NCBI RefSeq assembly: GCF_014205295.1
Contig: NZ_JACHNF010000001.1
Location: 4,030,001-4,094,000, forward strand
DNA from: Kribbella solani
GTDB lineage: Bacteria; Actinomycetota; Actinomycetes; Propionibacteriales; Kribbellaceae
Direction of reading: 5' to 3'
DNA: 64,000 bases
Shown here piece by piece: positions 15,928 to 23,835 of the stretch. Under the pieces are notes generated by a model. It was not told the origin of the DNA, made no database searches, and worked only from the letters and a program-made list of their open reading frames with translations. How positions within the stretch are numbered: the first letter of the stretch is position 1; every line of letters starts with the position of its first letter. Made by a program: the position numbers and the translations under genes.

Positions 15928-17100
15928 CTATGCTCCCGGTTCGGTCGGCCGCTCGATCCAGCCGGCCACGATCGGCAACCGCGACTCGCGCAGTACGGCG
16001 GCGAACGCGAACGGCCGATCGAGCGTCACCTCGAGCCGGCGCTGCTTCCGGCTGACCATCGCGGCGCGGGTCATCGCCATCGCCGTCACCGCCGCGGCTT
16101 CGAACCCAGTCGCGAAAAACCGGGCGAGCACCTTCTGCTTCGCCTGCCCGAGCCGCAGCGCGGTCGGGCTGAGGGCGCTGAAGTGCCCGCGCTCGCCGGG
16201 GTTCGACGTCACCGCGTTCAGCCCGAACAGCTCCCGCGACGCGAGCAGATCGTGCTCGGCCTCGACACTGAACGACGGCAGCGACAACTTCACCTCCGGT
16301 CGCGAGCTGGTCGTCTGCCCGATCCGCACGCCGGGCGCGACCTCCGCACCTACGTCACCCTGCTCGATCAACGCCGCACCGGAGACTCCGTTGCCCGGTT
16401 GCGCCAAGGCGTCGAGCAAGCCGGTGAGTACGTCGGCCCGGGCGGTCTCCGGTTGCCCGATTCCGAGCAGTACGTCGACGTCGGCATCGCCCGCGACCGT
16501 GGCAACCGTGAGGTTGGCGGATGCGTGTTCGATGCTCGCGAGTTCCGGCGTGGTTCGTTCCAGCCAGTGCCATGAACCGGCCCACGGGCCGTCGGGGACA
16601 CGGCGGATCTGCTCGGCGAATTCGTGCATCCAGGTCGTACGCAGCAGCAGCGCCGACGCCAGTACCAGCTGGATGTTCTGATCGAGCTCCAGCGGCAGTT
16701 CGCGGATCAGATCATCGGTGTGCTCGGCGGCCCAGGCGTCGAGCTTCGGCTTGTCCACCACCGGGTTTCCGGTGAGCACGCCGACCAGCGGCGCGGGCAT
16801 CACGCTGTCGAACGTCTCGGCCAGCTTGAGGTTCTCGTTCACCCAGACGCCCAGCGCTGCCTGCAGATCGGCGGACGCCTCGATCGACTCGATCAGGCGG
16901 ACCGCATCCGTCGCGGCGGTGGTGGGGTCGACGCCGGCCGCGGCGGAAAGCTCCGAGCGGCCCGGCTCGTCCGCGCCGGTCGCCAGCAGGGCGAGCAACG
17001 GCCAGAGCCCGAGCCCGGACACCACGCTGCTGCCCGCGGGCAGGCTCCGAACCCAGCGGGAGGTCAGGTCGTTGACTGCGCGCACCACGTCGGCGTCCAT
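15928..17100 (-). CDS. Serpin-family protein
   Basis: 390 residues from ATG 17100, without a signal peptide. The C-terminal third is clearly serpin-like: LSLPSFSVEAEHDL, FSALSPTALRLGQAKQKV, the mobile hinge GFEAAAVTAMAMT, then LDRPFAFAAV and a final IVAGWIERP. The small-residue hinge suggests an inhibitory type that could trap a protease, with the scissile bond within the MVSRKQR region (uncertain). A cytoplasmic location is inferred. It is divergent from the DUF318 permease gene across three palindromes. Confidence 0.85.
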   Translation of the reverse strand: MDADVVRAVNDLTSRWVRSLPAGSSVVSGLGLWPLLALLATGADEPGRSELSAAAGVDPTTAATDAVRLIESIEASADLQAALGVWVNENLKLAETFDSVMPAPLVGVLTGNPVVDKPKLDAWAAEHTDDLIRELPLELDQNIQLVLASALLLRTTWMHEFAEQIRRVPDGPWAGSWHWLERTTPELASIEHASANLTVATVAGDADVDVLLGIGQPETARADVLTGLLDALAQPGNGVSGAALIEQGDVGAEVAPGVRIGQTTSSRPEVKLSLPSFSVEAEHDLLASRELFGLNAVTSNPGERGHFSALSPTALRLGQAKQKVLARFFATGFEAAAVTAMAMTRAAMVSRKQRRLEVTLDRPFAFAAVLRESRLPIVAGWIERPTEPGA

Positions 17101-17135
17101 ACCCCCAGCCTGCCACGATCCGGACCCTCGCCCCG

Positions 17136-17237
17136 CCCCAAACCGGTTTGGGGAGCCCAACAGCCCGTTCCGGGTAGGCAGGCCGCCCCAAACCGGTTTG
17201 GGGCGGGTGGAGCGTCGCTCCCCGAACCGGTTTGGGG
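17136..17237. promoter_or_regulatory. Three tandem palindromes between serpin and permease genes
   Basis: CCCCAAACCGGTTTGGGG occurs at 17136-17153 and 17186-17203. A one-base variant (CCCCGAACCGGTTTGGGG) occurs at 17220-17237. Spacings are 50 and 34 nt. The AAACCGGTTT core is like LacI-type operators. They lie in the 207-bp divergent promoter region and are probably operators for one or both genes; the regulator is unknown. Confidence 0.75.
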
Positions 17238-17307
17238 TGGGTGGTGGAGTCGGCGGCGGGTTGACGCTGATTTTCATTTCCACGCGGTTTCTGCCAGCAT
17301 TCCGGCC

Positions 17308-18291
17308 ATGACGACGGCGAAGCAGGAGACCTCGTCCGGGTCTTCGATCGCGTTCACCACCACGCTGGTACTGCTGGTCGGCCTGGCCTTGTTCGGGCGC
17401 CGGCTCTTCACCGGCTGGTTCAGCGCGGACGGCGTACGCACCTGGGCGACGATGTTCGTCGGCGTCACCGTCCAGGCGATGCCGTTCCTGGTGCTCGGCG
17501 TACTCCTCTCGGCCGCGCTGACCGCGTTCGTACCAGCCTCGTTCTTCGCCAAGGCACTCCCGAAGCACCCGGCGCTCGCGGTACCGGTGGCGAGCGCGTC
17601 CGGTGTCGTACTGCCTGGGTGCGAATGCGCGTCCGTACCGGTCTCGGCCGCCTTGATGAACCGTGGCGTGACACCGGCCGCGGCGATCGCGTTCCTGCTG
17701 TCCGCGCCGGCGATCAACCCGGTCGTGCTGGCTTCGACCGCGGTCGCCTTCCCCGGCCAGCCGAAGGTCGTGGTCGCGCGGGCCGTGACCTCGCTCGGGG
17801 TGTCGATGGTGCTGGGCTGGCTGTGGTTGCTGACCGGCAAGGGCAGTTCGTGGCTGAAGCTGCCGAAGAATCGGCACGCGCACGACGCCGGCCGGCTGGA
17901 GACGTTCCGGTCCGCGATGCTGCACGACTTCCTGCACGCGGGCGGCTTCCTCGTCGTCGGCGCGGCGGCCGCGGCCACGCTGAACGTGGTCGTCCCGCGG
18001 ACTTGGCTCGACCACGTCGCCGGAAGCCTCCTGCTGTCCGTACTGATCCTCGGGCTGCTCGCCGTTCTGCTCGCGATCTGCTCCGAGGCGGACGCGTTCG
18101 TGGCGGCGAGCCTGACGCAGTTCTCACTGACCGCGCGGCTCGCGTTCATGGTGGTCGGGCCGATCGTGGACGTGAAGCTGATCGCCTTGCAGACCGGGAC
18201 GTTCGGGCCGAAGTTCGCGATCCGGTTCGCGCCCGCGACCTTCGCGATCGCCTTGCTGGCAAGCCTTCTGGTCGGATGGTGGTTGCTGTGA
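17308..18291 (+). CDS. DUF318/YraQ-type permease
   Basis: Integral membrane protein, 327 residues from ATG 17308, eight or more TM helices. The conserved signature GVVLPGCECASVPVSAALMNRGV with its paired cysteines (CEC, split here by position) is diagnostic of the YraQ/DUF318 permeases. These are thought to move metals or small anions together with a TIGR03943-type partner; the substrate is not established. Its stop overlaps the GTG of the next gene by 4 nt. Confidence 0.9.
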   Translation: MTTAKQETSSGSSIAFTTTLVLLVGLALFGRRLFTGWFSADGVRTWATMFVGVTVQAMPFLVLGVLLSAALTAFVPASFFAKALPKHPALAVPVASASGVVLPGCECASVPVSAALMNRGVTPAAAIAFLLSAPAINPVVLASTAVAFPGQPKVVVARAVTSLGVSMVLGWLWLLTGKGSSWLKLPKNRHAHDAGRLETFRSAMLHDFLHAGGFLVVGAAAAATLNVVVPRTWLDHVAGSLLLSVLILGLLAVLLAICSEADAFVAASLTQFSLTARLAFMVVGPIVDVKLIALQTGTFGPKFAIRFAPATFAIALLASLLVGWWLL

Positions 18292-18983
18292 AGCGGAACG
18301 TCGCCGGGCTGGTGATCGTGTTCGTCGGGGCCGCGCTGCTGCAGCTCGCGATCTCCGGGACCTACCTGCGGTACGTGAAACCCGGCATGCGCTGGATGCT
18401 GATCGCGGCCGGGATCGTCCTGATCGCGCTCGCGGTGATCGACGTTCTTTCCGAGACTCGCAGGGCCGGGACCGGTCATCACGGCCTGCCCCGCGCTGCT
18501 TGGCTGCTACTGATACCGGTGTTCGCCTTGCTGGTCGTCGATCCGCCCGCGCTCGGCGCCGACGCCGCGCAAAGGCAGTCCCCGGTCGCGGCGAAGCCAG
18601 TCAAACCTGTTGAGCCAAAGTCCAATTCGTCCTGGCTGGGCGAGGCCTCGTACGCGCCGACGCCGCTGACCGTCCGCGACTACGCGGTCTGGGCGGTGTG
18701 GGAGAAGCAGCGCATGCAGGGCCGATCGTTCCAGCTCACCGGCTTCGTCACGCCGGCGAAGAACGGCGTCTGGTACGTGACCCGCATCGGCCTGACCTGT
18801 TGCGTCGCGGACGGTACGGCGTTCATGGTCGAGGCCCGCGGCCAGGCCGCGCCGCCGAAGAACCAATGGGTGACGGTCACCGGCAAGTGGGCCGAGCCGA
18901 GCAAGCGCGCCGACGGTGATGTCGCCGCTCTCACCGTCGAGACCGTCACACCGGTTGCCGCACCCGTGAATCCGTACGAGTGA
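18288..18983 (+). CDS. TIGR03943-type putative permease partner protein
   Basis: 231 residues from GTG 18288 (GTGA overlap with the permease). Two N-terminal TM helices (NVAGLVIVFVGAALLQLAI and RWMLIAAGIVLIALAVI), a third segment (AAWLLLIPVFALLVV), then an extracytoplasmic OB-like domain with a GLTCCVADG double cysteine. Pairing with a DUF318 permease is the standard arrangement of this family. Function unknown; metal handling is an inference. Confidence 0.88.
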   Translation: MKRNVAGLVIVFVGAALLQLAISGTYLRYVKPGMRWMLIAAGIVLIALAVIDVLSETRRAGTGHHGLPRAAWLLLIPVFALLVVDPPALGADAAQRQSPVAAKPVKPVEPKSNSSWLGEASYAPTPLTVRDYAVWAVWEKQRMQGRSFQLTGFVTPAKNGVWYVTRIGLTCCVADGTAFMVEARGQAAPPKNQWVTVTGKWAEPSKRADGDVAALTVETVTPVAAPVNPYE

Positions 18984-19842
18984 CCACCCGCGGCCGCCGG
19001 ATGATCGTGCACGCCATCCCGCCGATCACCAGCACCGACGCGATCGCCTGCTGCGGACCGACCGCCTCGCCGCGCAGTACCCAGGCCGCCGACATCCCGA
19101 CGACCGGTACGAGCAGGGAGAACGGCGCGACGGTGCTGGCGTCGTACTGGCGCAGCAGATAGCCCCAGATCCCGAAGCCGAACAGCGTTGCCGCGAAGGC
19201 CAGGAAAGCGATCGCGCCGACACCGCTCAGGTCGATCCCGCGCAGCGCGTCCAGGTCGGCGCGCGGCCCTTCCGTGATCAGCGACAGAATCAGCAGCGGT
19301 ACGACGGCGACCGCGCTCACCCACACCATGAACCGCAGCGTGTCCGACGGCTTCGCGTACCGGGTGATCGTGTTCGACACGCCCCAGCACGCGCCGGCCA
19401 CGATCACCAGCAGGAGCGCACCGAGCGGCGCGGACAGTTTCCGGTCCAGCACGATCAGCACGATCCCCACGCACGCGATCACGATGCCGAGGAGTTGCAC
19501 CGGTCGCGGGCGTTCGCGCAGTACGACGATCGCGAAGAGCACCGTGAAGATCACCTGGCATTGCAGGACGAGCGACGCCAGCCCGGCCGGTACGCCGTGG
19601 TCCATCGCGATGAAGAGCAGGCCGAACTTCGCCACGCCGAGCGCCAGCCCGACGCCGACGACGTACCGCCAGGGCACTCGTGGTTTGCCGAGCAAGAAGA
19701 TGGCCGGTACGGCGGCGAAGAAGAAGCGCAAAGCCGACAGCAGCAACGGCGGCACGCCCTCCAGGCCGACCTCGATGACGACGAAGTTGATGCCCCAGAC
19801 GGTTACGGCGGCGAGCGCGAGGAGCAGGTCACGAGGCTTCAT
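18946..19842 (-). CDS. EamA/DMT-family transporter
   Basis: 298 residues with ten hydrophobic segments in two EamA repeats (start LLLALAAVTVWGINFVVIEV). Probably a metabolite or amino-acid exporter. It is divergent from a LysR regulator, the common pairing for this family. Its 3' end overlaps the preceding convergent gene by 38 nt. Confidence 0.92.
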   Translation of the reverse strand: MKPRDLLLALAAVTVWGINFVVIEVGLEGVPPLLLSALRFFFAAVPAIFLLGKPRVPWRYVVGVGLALGVAKFGLLFIAMDHGVPAGLASLVLQCQVIFTVLFAIVVLRERPRPVQLLGIVIACVGIVLIVLDRKLSAPLGALLLVIVAGACWGVSNTITRYAKPSDTLRFMVWVSAVAVVPLLILSLITEGPRADLDALRGIDLSGVGAIAFLAFAATLFGFGIWGYLLRQYDASTVAPFSLLVPVVGMSAAWVLRGEAVGPQQAIASVLVIGGMACTIIRRPRVVTRTDSRVRQPV

Positions 19843-19915
19843 ACGGACCAGTGTCGACGGGCGTACACTTAAGGACCAGCACCGATTACTATCGCTATCA
19901 ATGTAGGAGTGCTAC

Positions 19916-20824
19916 ATGATCGATCTCGGCCGGCTGCGCGCACTGCACGCGGTCGCACAGTACGGTTCGGTCAACCGCGCGGCCGAAGTGCTCGGGTACA
20001 CGCCGTCCGCGGTGTCGCAGCAGCTGACCAAACTGGAGCGCGAGACGCGGACCACGCTGATCGAGCGGCAGGGACGCGGGATCGTGCTCACCGACGCGGC
20101 GACCCAGCTGGCGGCGACCGCGGCGCGGATTCTGGAGCTGGTCGAGGACGCCGAGCTGACCCTGGAAGAGCAGCGTGGACAGGCGATCGGGACGCTCCGG
20201 ATCGCGGCGTTCCCGACCGCGGCGCGGGGTTTGTTGCCGTCGGCACTGACGCGGCTGATCGACGACCACGAAGGGCTGGACGTACGGGTGACCGAGACCG
20301 ATCCGTTCGAAGCCGTTGCCGCGGTCAACCGTGGTGAGACCGACATCGCGATCGTGCATGACTGGCAGAACACGCCGCTCGGCCTGCCGGAGGGCCTGTC
20401 CCGGGTGAAGGTCGGGGTCGATCCGGCCGACGTACTGGTACCGGCCTCGCATCGGCTGGCCGGCAAGGAGTTCGTACGCGCGGAGGACCTGGTCGGCGAG
20501 CGCTGGATCTGCCAGCCGGTCGGCTCGATCTGTCACGAATGGCTGATCCGGACGATGCGCCGGGCCGGCGTCGAGCCCGACGTGCGGTACTCGGTCGCCG
20601 AGTACCAGACCCAGCTGGCAATGCTGGCGCGCGGGATCGGCATCGGCCTGCTCCCCCGGCTCGGGCGCGGCCCGGTCCCGGATGGCGTCGTTGCCCTGCC
20701 GTTGCAGCCCGCCCCGAGCCGCCGGTTGTATGCGGTCTGGCGGACCACCACCTCGCGCCGCCCGGCGATCGCGGTCACGCTCGCGACGCTGAAGGCCGCT
20801 TGGCCGGACCGCGACACCGCGTGA
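19916..20824 (+). CDS. LysR-family transcriptional regulator
   Basis: 302 residues with an N-terminal winged helix (LRALHAVAQYGSVNRAAEVL, then SAVSQQLTKLE) and a C-terminal substrate-binding domain. It is divergently transcribed from the EamA transporter across 73 bp and probably controls it. The start ATG has GGAG 8 nt upstream (TAGGAGTGCTAC). Confidence 0.92.
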   Translation: MIDLGRLRALHAVAQYGSVNRAAEVLGYTPSAVSQQLTKLERETRTTLIERQGRGIVLTDAATQLAATAARILELVEDAELTLEEQRGQAIGTLRIAAFPTAARGLLPSALTRLIDDHEGLDVRVTETDPFEAVAAVNRGETDIAIVHDWQNTPLGLPEGLSRVKVGVDPADVLVPASHRLAGKEFVRAEDLVGERWICQPVGSICHEWLIRTMRRAGVEPDVRYSVAEYQTQLAMLARGIGIGLLPRLGRGPVPDGVVALPLQPAPSRRLYAVWRTTTSRRPAIAVTLATLKAAWPDRDTA

Positions 20825-20868
20825 ATGGTTGACAACCCTCCGCGATGAGCACTAGGTTCGCCGGAACT

Positions 20869-20887
20869 ATTAGGAAACCTTCCTAAT
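20869..20887. promoter_or_regulatory. Palindrome upstream of the GH5 gene
   Basis: ATTAGGAA-ACC-TTCCTAAT, a perfect 8-bp inverted repeat with a 3-nt centre, 31 nt before the GH5 start. It is notably AT-rich for this genome and is a good operator candidate for the secreted enzyme. Confidence 0.65.
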
Positions 20888-20917
20888 GATTCTCCCTCGA
20901 CGCCCCGGAGGAAGAAC

Positions 20918-22804
20918 ATGTTCCGTACTCTCGTCGCCGGCGCCCTGCTGGCTGCTTCGACCTTGCTCCCCAGCACCGCCCACGCCGCCCCCACCCCCGC
21001 CGTCGACACCCCGGTTGGACGCAACGGTCAGTTGCATGTCTGCGGTACCAAGCTCTGCAACGAACGCAACGAACCGGTGCAGCTCCGCGGCATGAGCACG
21101 CACGGCCTGCAGTGGTACGCCAACTGCGTGAAAACCGCCTCCCTCGACGCGCTGGCCAACGACTGGAAGGCCGACATCCTCCGGATCTCCATGTACGTGC
21201 AGGAGGGCGGTTACGAAACCGACCCGCGCAAGTACACCGATCTGGTCAACACGTACATCGAGGAAGCCACCAAGCGCGGTTTGTACGCACTGGTCGACTG
21301 GCATCAGCTCGACCCGGGTGATCCGAACCAGAACCTCCGGCTGGCGAAGACGTTCTTCACCGAGATCGCCCAGCGGCACAAGGACAAGAAGAACATCATC
21401 TACGACATCGCGAACGAGCCGAACGGCGTCAGCTGGGCCGGCATCAAGTCGTACGCGGAGCAGCTGGTGCCGGTGATCCGGGCCAAGGATCCCGACGGCG
21501 TGATCTTCGTCGGGACGCACGGCTGGGCCTCGCTGGGCGTCTCCGACGGCCGGACCGAGGCCGATATTGTCAACAATCCGGTGAACGCGACGAACCTGAT
21601 GTACACGTTCCACTTCTACGCCGCGTCGCACAAACAGGAGTACTTCGACGCACTGTCCCGCGCGGCCGCGAAGCTCCCGTTGTTCGTCACCGAGTTCGGC
21701 ACCCAGACGTACACCGGTGACGGCGGCAACGACTTCACCTGGTCGCAGAAGTACCTGGACTTCCTGAACAGCAAGCAGATCGGCTGGACGAACTGGAACT
21801 TCTCCGACGACTTCCGCTCCGGCGCGGTCTTCAAGGAAGGCACGTGCGCCGGCAACGACTTCAGCGGTACGTCGGTGCTGAAGCCGGCCGGGGTGTGGAT
21901 TCGCGACAAGCTGCGCAACCGAACCCTCGCCGCGGCCGACGTGAGCACCTCGGCCGAACTGAAGGCCGCGCTGGCCAACGCGAAACCCGGTGACACCATC
22001 AAGCTTGCCGACGGCACCTATACCGGGAACTTCAAGACCACGGTGAAAGGTACGGCCTCGGCACCGATCACGCTGACCGGGTCTGCGGGCGCCGTGCTGA
22101 AAGCGAGCGGCGGGTACGGCCTGCACCTGAACGGCGCGTCCTACTGGAACGTCCGCGGAATCACCGTGACCGGCGGCCAGAAAGGCATCATGATCGACAG
22201 CGCCACGCACGTCACGATCGACGGCGTCACCGTGCACGGCCTCGACATGGAAGGCGTGCACTTCCGCAACAGCAGCACGTACGGCGTGATCAGGAACTCG
22301 CGCGTCTACGACACCGGCAACGACGGCCGCGGCATGGGCGAAGGCGTGTACGTCGGCAGCGCCGGCGGTACCTCGGACAAGTCCGACCACGTGCAGATCG
22401 TCGGCAACACGATCGGACCGGACGTCGGCGGCGAGGCGATCGATCTGAAGGAAGGCACCACCGGCGGACTCGTCTCCGGGAACAGCTTCGACGGCCGCGG
22501 CCTCACCGGCGCGCACTTCGACGACAGCTGGGTCGATGTCAAGGGCAACAATTACCTGATCGAGAACAACACCGGCAAGAACACCACGAACAACGGGTAC
22601 GAGACGCACACCCAGCAGTCCGGCTGGGGTTGCGGGACGGTGTTCCGCGGCAACAAGTCCGACCTGACCGGCGCCACCGGCAGCGGGCGGTACGCGTTCA
22701 ACATCACCAACTACAACGCGTCCAGCTGCAAGGTCACCATCGACCGCGGCAACACGATCACCGGCGGCAAGGCGCTGACCAATCCAGGCATCCCAGTCAG
22801 CTGA
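20918..22804 (+). CDS. Secreted GH5 cellulase fused to a right-handed beta-helix domain
   Basis: 628 residues. Signal peptide cleaved near STAHA/AP. The GH5 catalytic domain (about 35-330) shows the acid/base Glu in DIANEPNG (about 166) and the nucleophile Glu in VTEFGTQTY (about 259), so it should be an endo-acting beta-glucanase. From about 345 the protein is a parallel beta-helix of the pectate-lyase/chondroitinase-B kind (SAELKAALANAKPGDTIKLA, then repeated GVHFRNSSTYGVIRNS-type coils). The combination could attack a mixed plant polysaccharide; whether the helix is a lyase or a binding module cannot be told. Confidence 0.88.
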   Translation: MFRTLVAGALLAASTLLPSTAHAAPTPAVDTPVGRNGQLHVCGTKLCNERNEPVQLRGMSTHGLQWYANCVKTASLDALANDWKADILRISMYVQEGGYETDPRKYTDLVNTYIEEATKRGLYALVDWHQLDPGDPNQNLRLAKTFFTEIAQRHKDKKNIIYDIANEPNGVSWAGIKSYAEQLVPVIRAKDPDGVIFVGTHGWASLGVSDGRTEADIVNNPVNATNLMYTFHFYAASHKQEYFDALSRAAAKLPLFVTEFGTQTYTGDGGNDFTWSQKYLDFLNSKQIGWTNWNFSDDFRSGAVFKEGTCAGNDFSGTSVLKPAGVWIRDKLRNRTLAAADVSTSAELKAALANAKPGDTIKLADGTYTGNFKTTVKGTASAPITLTGSAGAVLKASGGYGLHLNGASYWNVRGITVTGGQKGIMIDSATHVTIDGVTVHGLDMEGVHFRNSSTYGVIRNSRVYDTGNDGRGMGEGVYVGSAGGTSDKSDHVQIVGNTIGPDVGGEAIDLKEGTTGGLVSGNSFDGRGLTGAHFDDSWVDVKGNNYLIENNTGKNTTNNGYETHTQQSGWGCGTVFRGNKSDLTGATGSGRYAFNITNYNASSCKVTIDRGNTITGGKALTNPGIPVS

Positions 22805-22860
22805 CCGGCACTCCAACTCCCCGGCTACTCAGCTGACCGGCACTCCGACTCCTCGGCTGC
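22797..22860. repeat. 32-bp tandem duplication spanning two stop codons
   Basis: A 32-bp unit beginning TCAGCTGACCGGCACTCC is present twice (22797-22828 and 22829-22860, three mismatches), with the first 6 nt again at 22861. It contains the GH5 stop codon in copy 1 and the stop codon of the convergent XRE regulator in copy 2, so both proteins end in PVS. Confidence 0.75.
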
Positions 22861-23734
22861 TCAGCTCGGCGGCCGGGGACCGGCCCGGCTGACCCGCCCC
22901 GGCAGCCGGGCCGGCAAGAACGCGTAGCTTCGCCTCGGTCTCCTCGTCGGCAGCCGTGTAGACGGTCGCACGCAGCTGACCGAGCTGGGACAGCCACAGA
23001 TTCACCGGCTCGATCCGCAGTACGCCGCCGGTCGCGCTCGCCAGCAGTTTGATCCGGGTACTCGGCGCGCCCACCTCGTACCGCTCCCAGAGCTCCGCGA
23101 ACAGCGGTGAACCAGCGAGCAGCCGCTCGACCAGATCCTGCCAAGCAGGCTCACCGACGTGATCGGCCATCGCGGCCCGGAAGCCCGCGACCATGTGCAC
23201 CTTCATCGACTCAGACTCGACGAAACTGCACCGCCACTCCCGCGAGACGAACGTCACCCAGAGCATGTTCCGTTCCTCGACCGGGATCTCCCGCAGATCG
23301 ATCACCACGCGGCAGTACGCCTCGTTGAACGCGAGGATGTCGTACCGGGCGTTCAGCACCAGCGCCGGGTACGGCGTGACCGCGTCGAGCGTCTTCTGGA
23401 CGGACGCCGGCAGCACCGCGCATTCACTACTGGCCGGACCGACCTGCACCCCGGCCAGCGTGAACAGGTGGTTCCGCTCCTGCCGGTCGAGTCGCAGCGT
23501 GTCAGCGACCGCTTCGAGCACCTGCGCCGACACGTTGATGTCCCGGCCCTGCTCCAGCCAGGTGTACCAAGTCACGCCGACTCCAGCCAGCAGGGCGACC
23601 TCCTCGCGGCGCAGACCGGGCGTACGCCGCCGGCCTCCCGGAGCGAACCCCACTTCGTCCGGCCGGATGCGCTCCCGGCGGCTGCGCAGGAACACCCCCA
23701 GCTCACGTCGCTGCTCGCCCCGGTCAGTCCTCAT
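22829..23734 (-). CDS. XRE-family regulator with MmyB-type ligand domain
   Basis: 301 residues. N-terminal helix-turn-helix (TPGLRREEVALLAGVGVTWY, then TWLEQGRDI) followed by the MmyB/PAS-like ligand-binding domain (PALVLNARYDILAFNEAYC). These regulators often control an adjacent divergent gene; here that is an EmrB/QacA-type MFS exporter. The ORF starts at ATG 23734 within the 101-bp divergent promoter region. Confidence 0.92.
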   Translation of the reverse strand: MRTDRGEQRRELGVFLRSRRERIRPDEVGFAPGGRRRTPGLRREEVALLAGVGVTWYTWLEQGRDINVSAQVLEAVADTLRLDRQERNHLFTLAGVQVGPASSECAVLPASVQKTLDAVTPYPALVLNARYDILAFNEAYCRVVIDLREIPVEERNMLWVTFVSREWRCSFVESESMKVHMVAGFRAAMADHVGEPAWQDLVERLLAGSPLFAELWERYEVGAPSTRIKLLASATGGVLRIEPVNLWLSQLGQLRATVYTAADEETEAKLRVLAGPAAGAGQPGRSPAAELSSRGVGVPVS

Positions 23735-23835
23735 GACACCATCATGACGACTGACACAGCGTGGTTCCAGGTGGTGCCAATACCAGGATAAGCAGACTCT
23801 TAGTACCTGGCTGCCGGCGCGTGCAGGCTGGAGGC

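Noticed and set aside
17265..17290. Zur-like box (TGATTTTCATTTCC) before the DUF318 permease
   Set aside because: Only half of the site resembles the actinobacterial consensus; the second half does not form the inverted repeat.
15928..18015. Serpin extended upstream to a 695-codon protein
   Set aside because: The extra N-terminal part is antisense to the DUF318 permease and crosses the palindromes; ATG 17100 with its own ribosome-binding site gives the family length.
22797..22866. CRISPR-like repeat
   Set aside because: Only two full adjacent units with no spacers; a simple tandem duplication.
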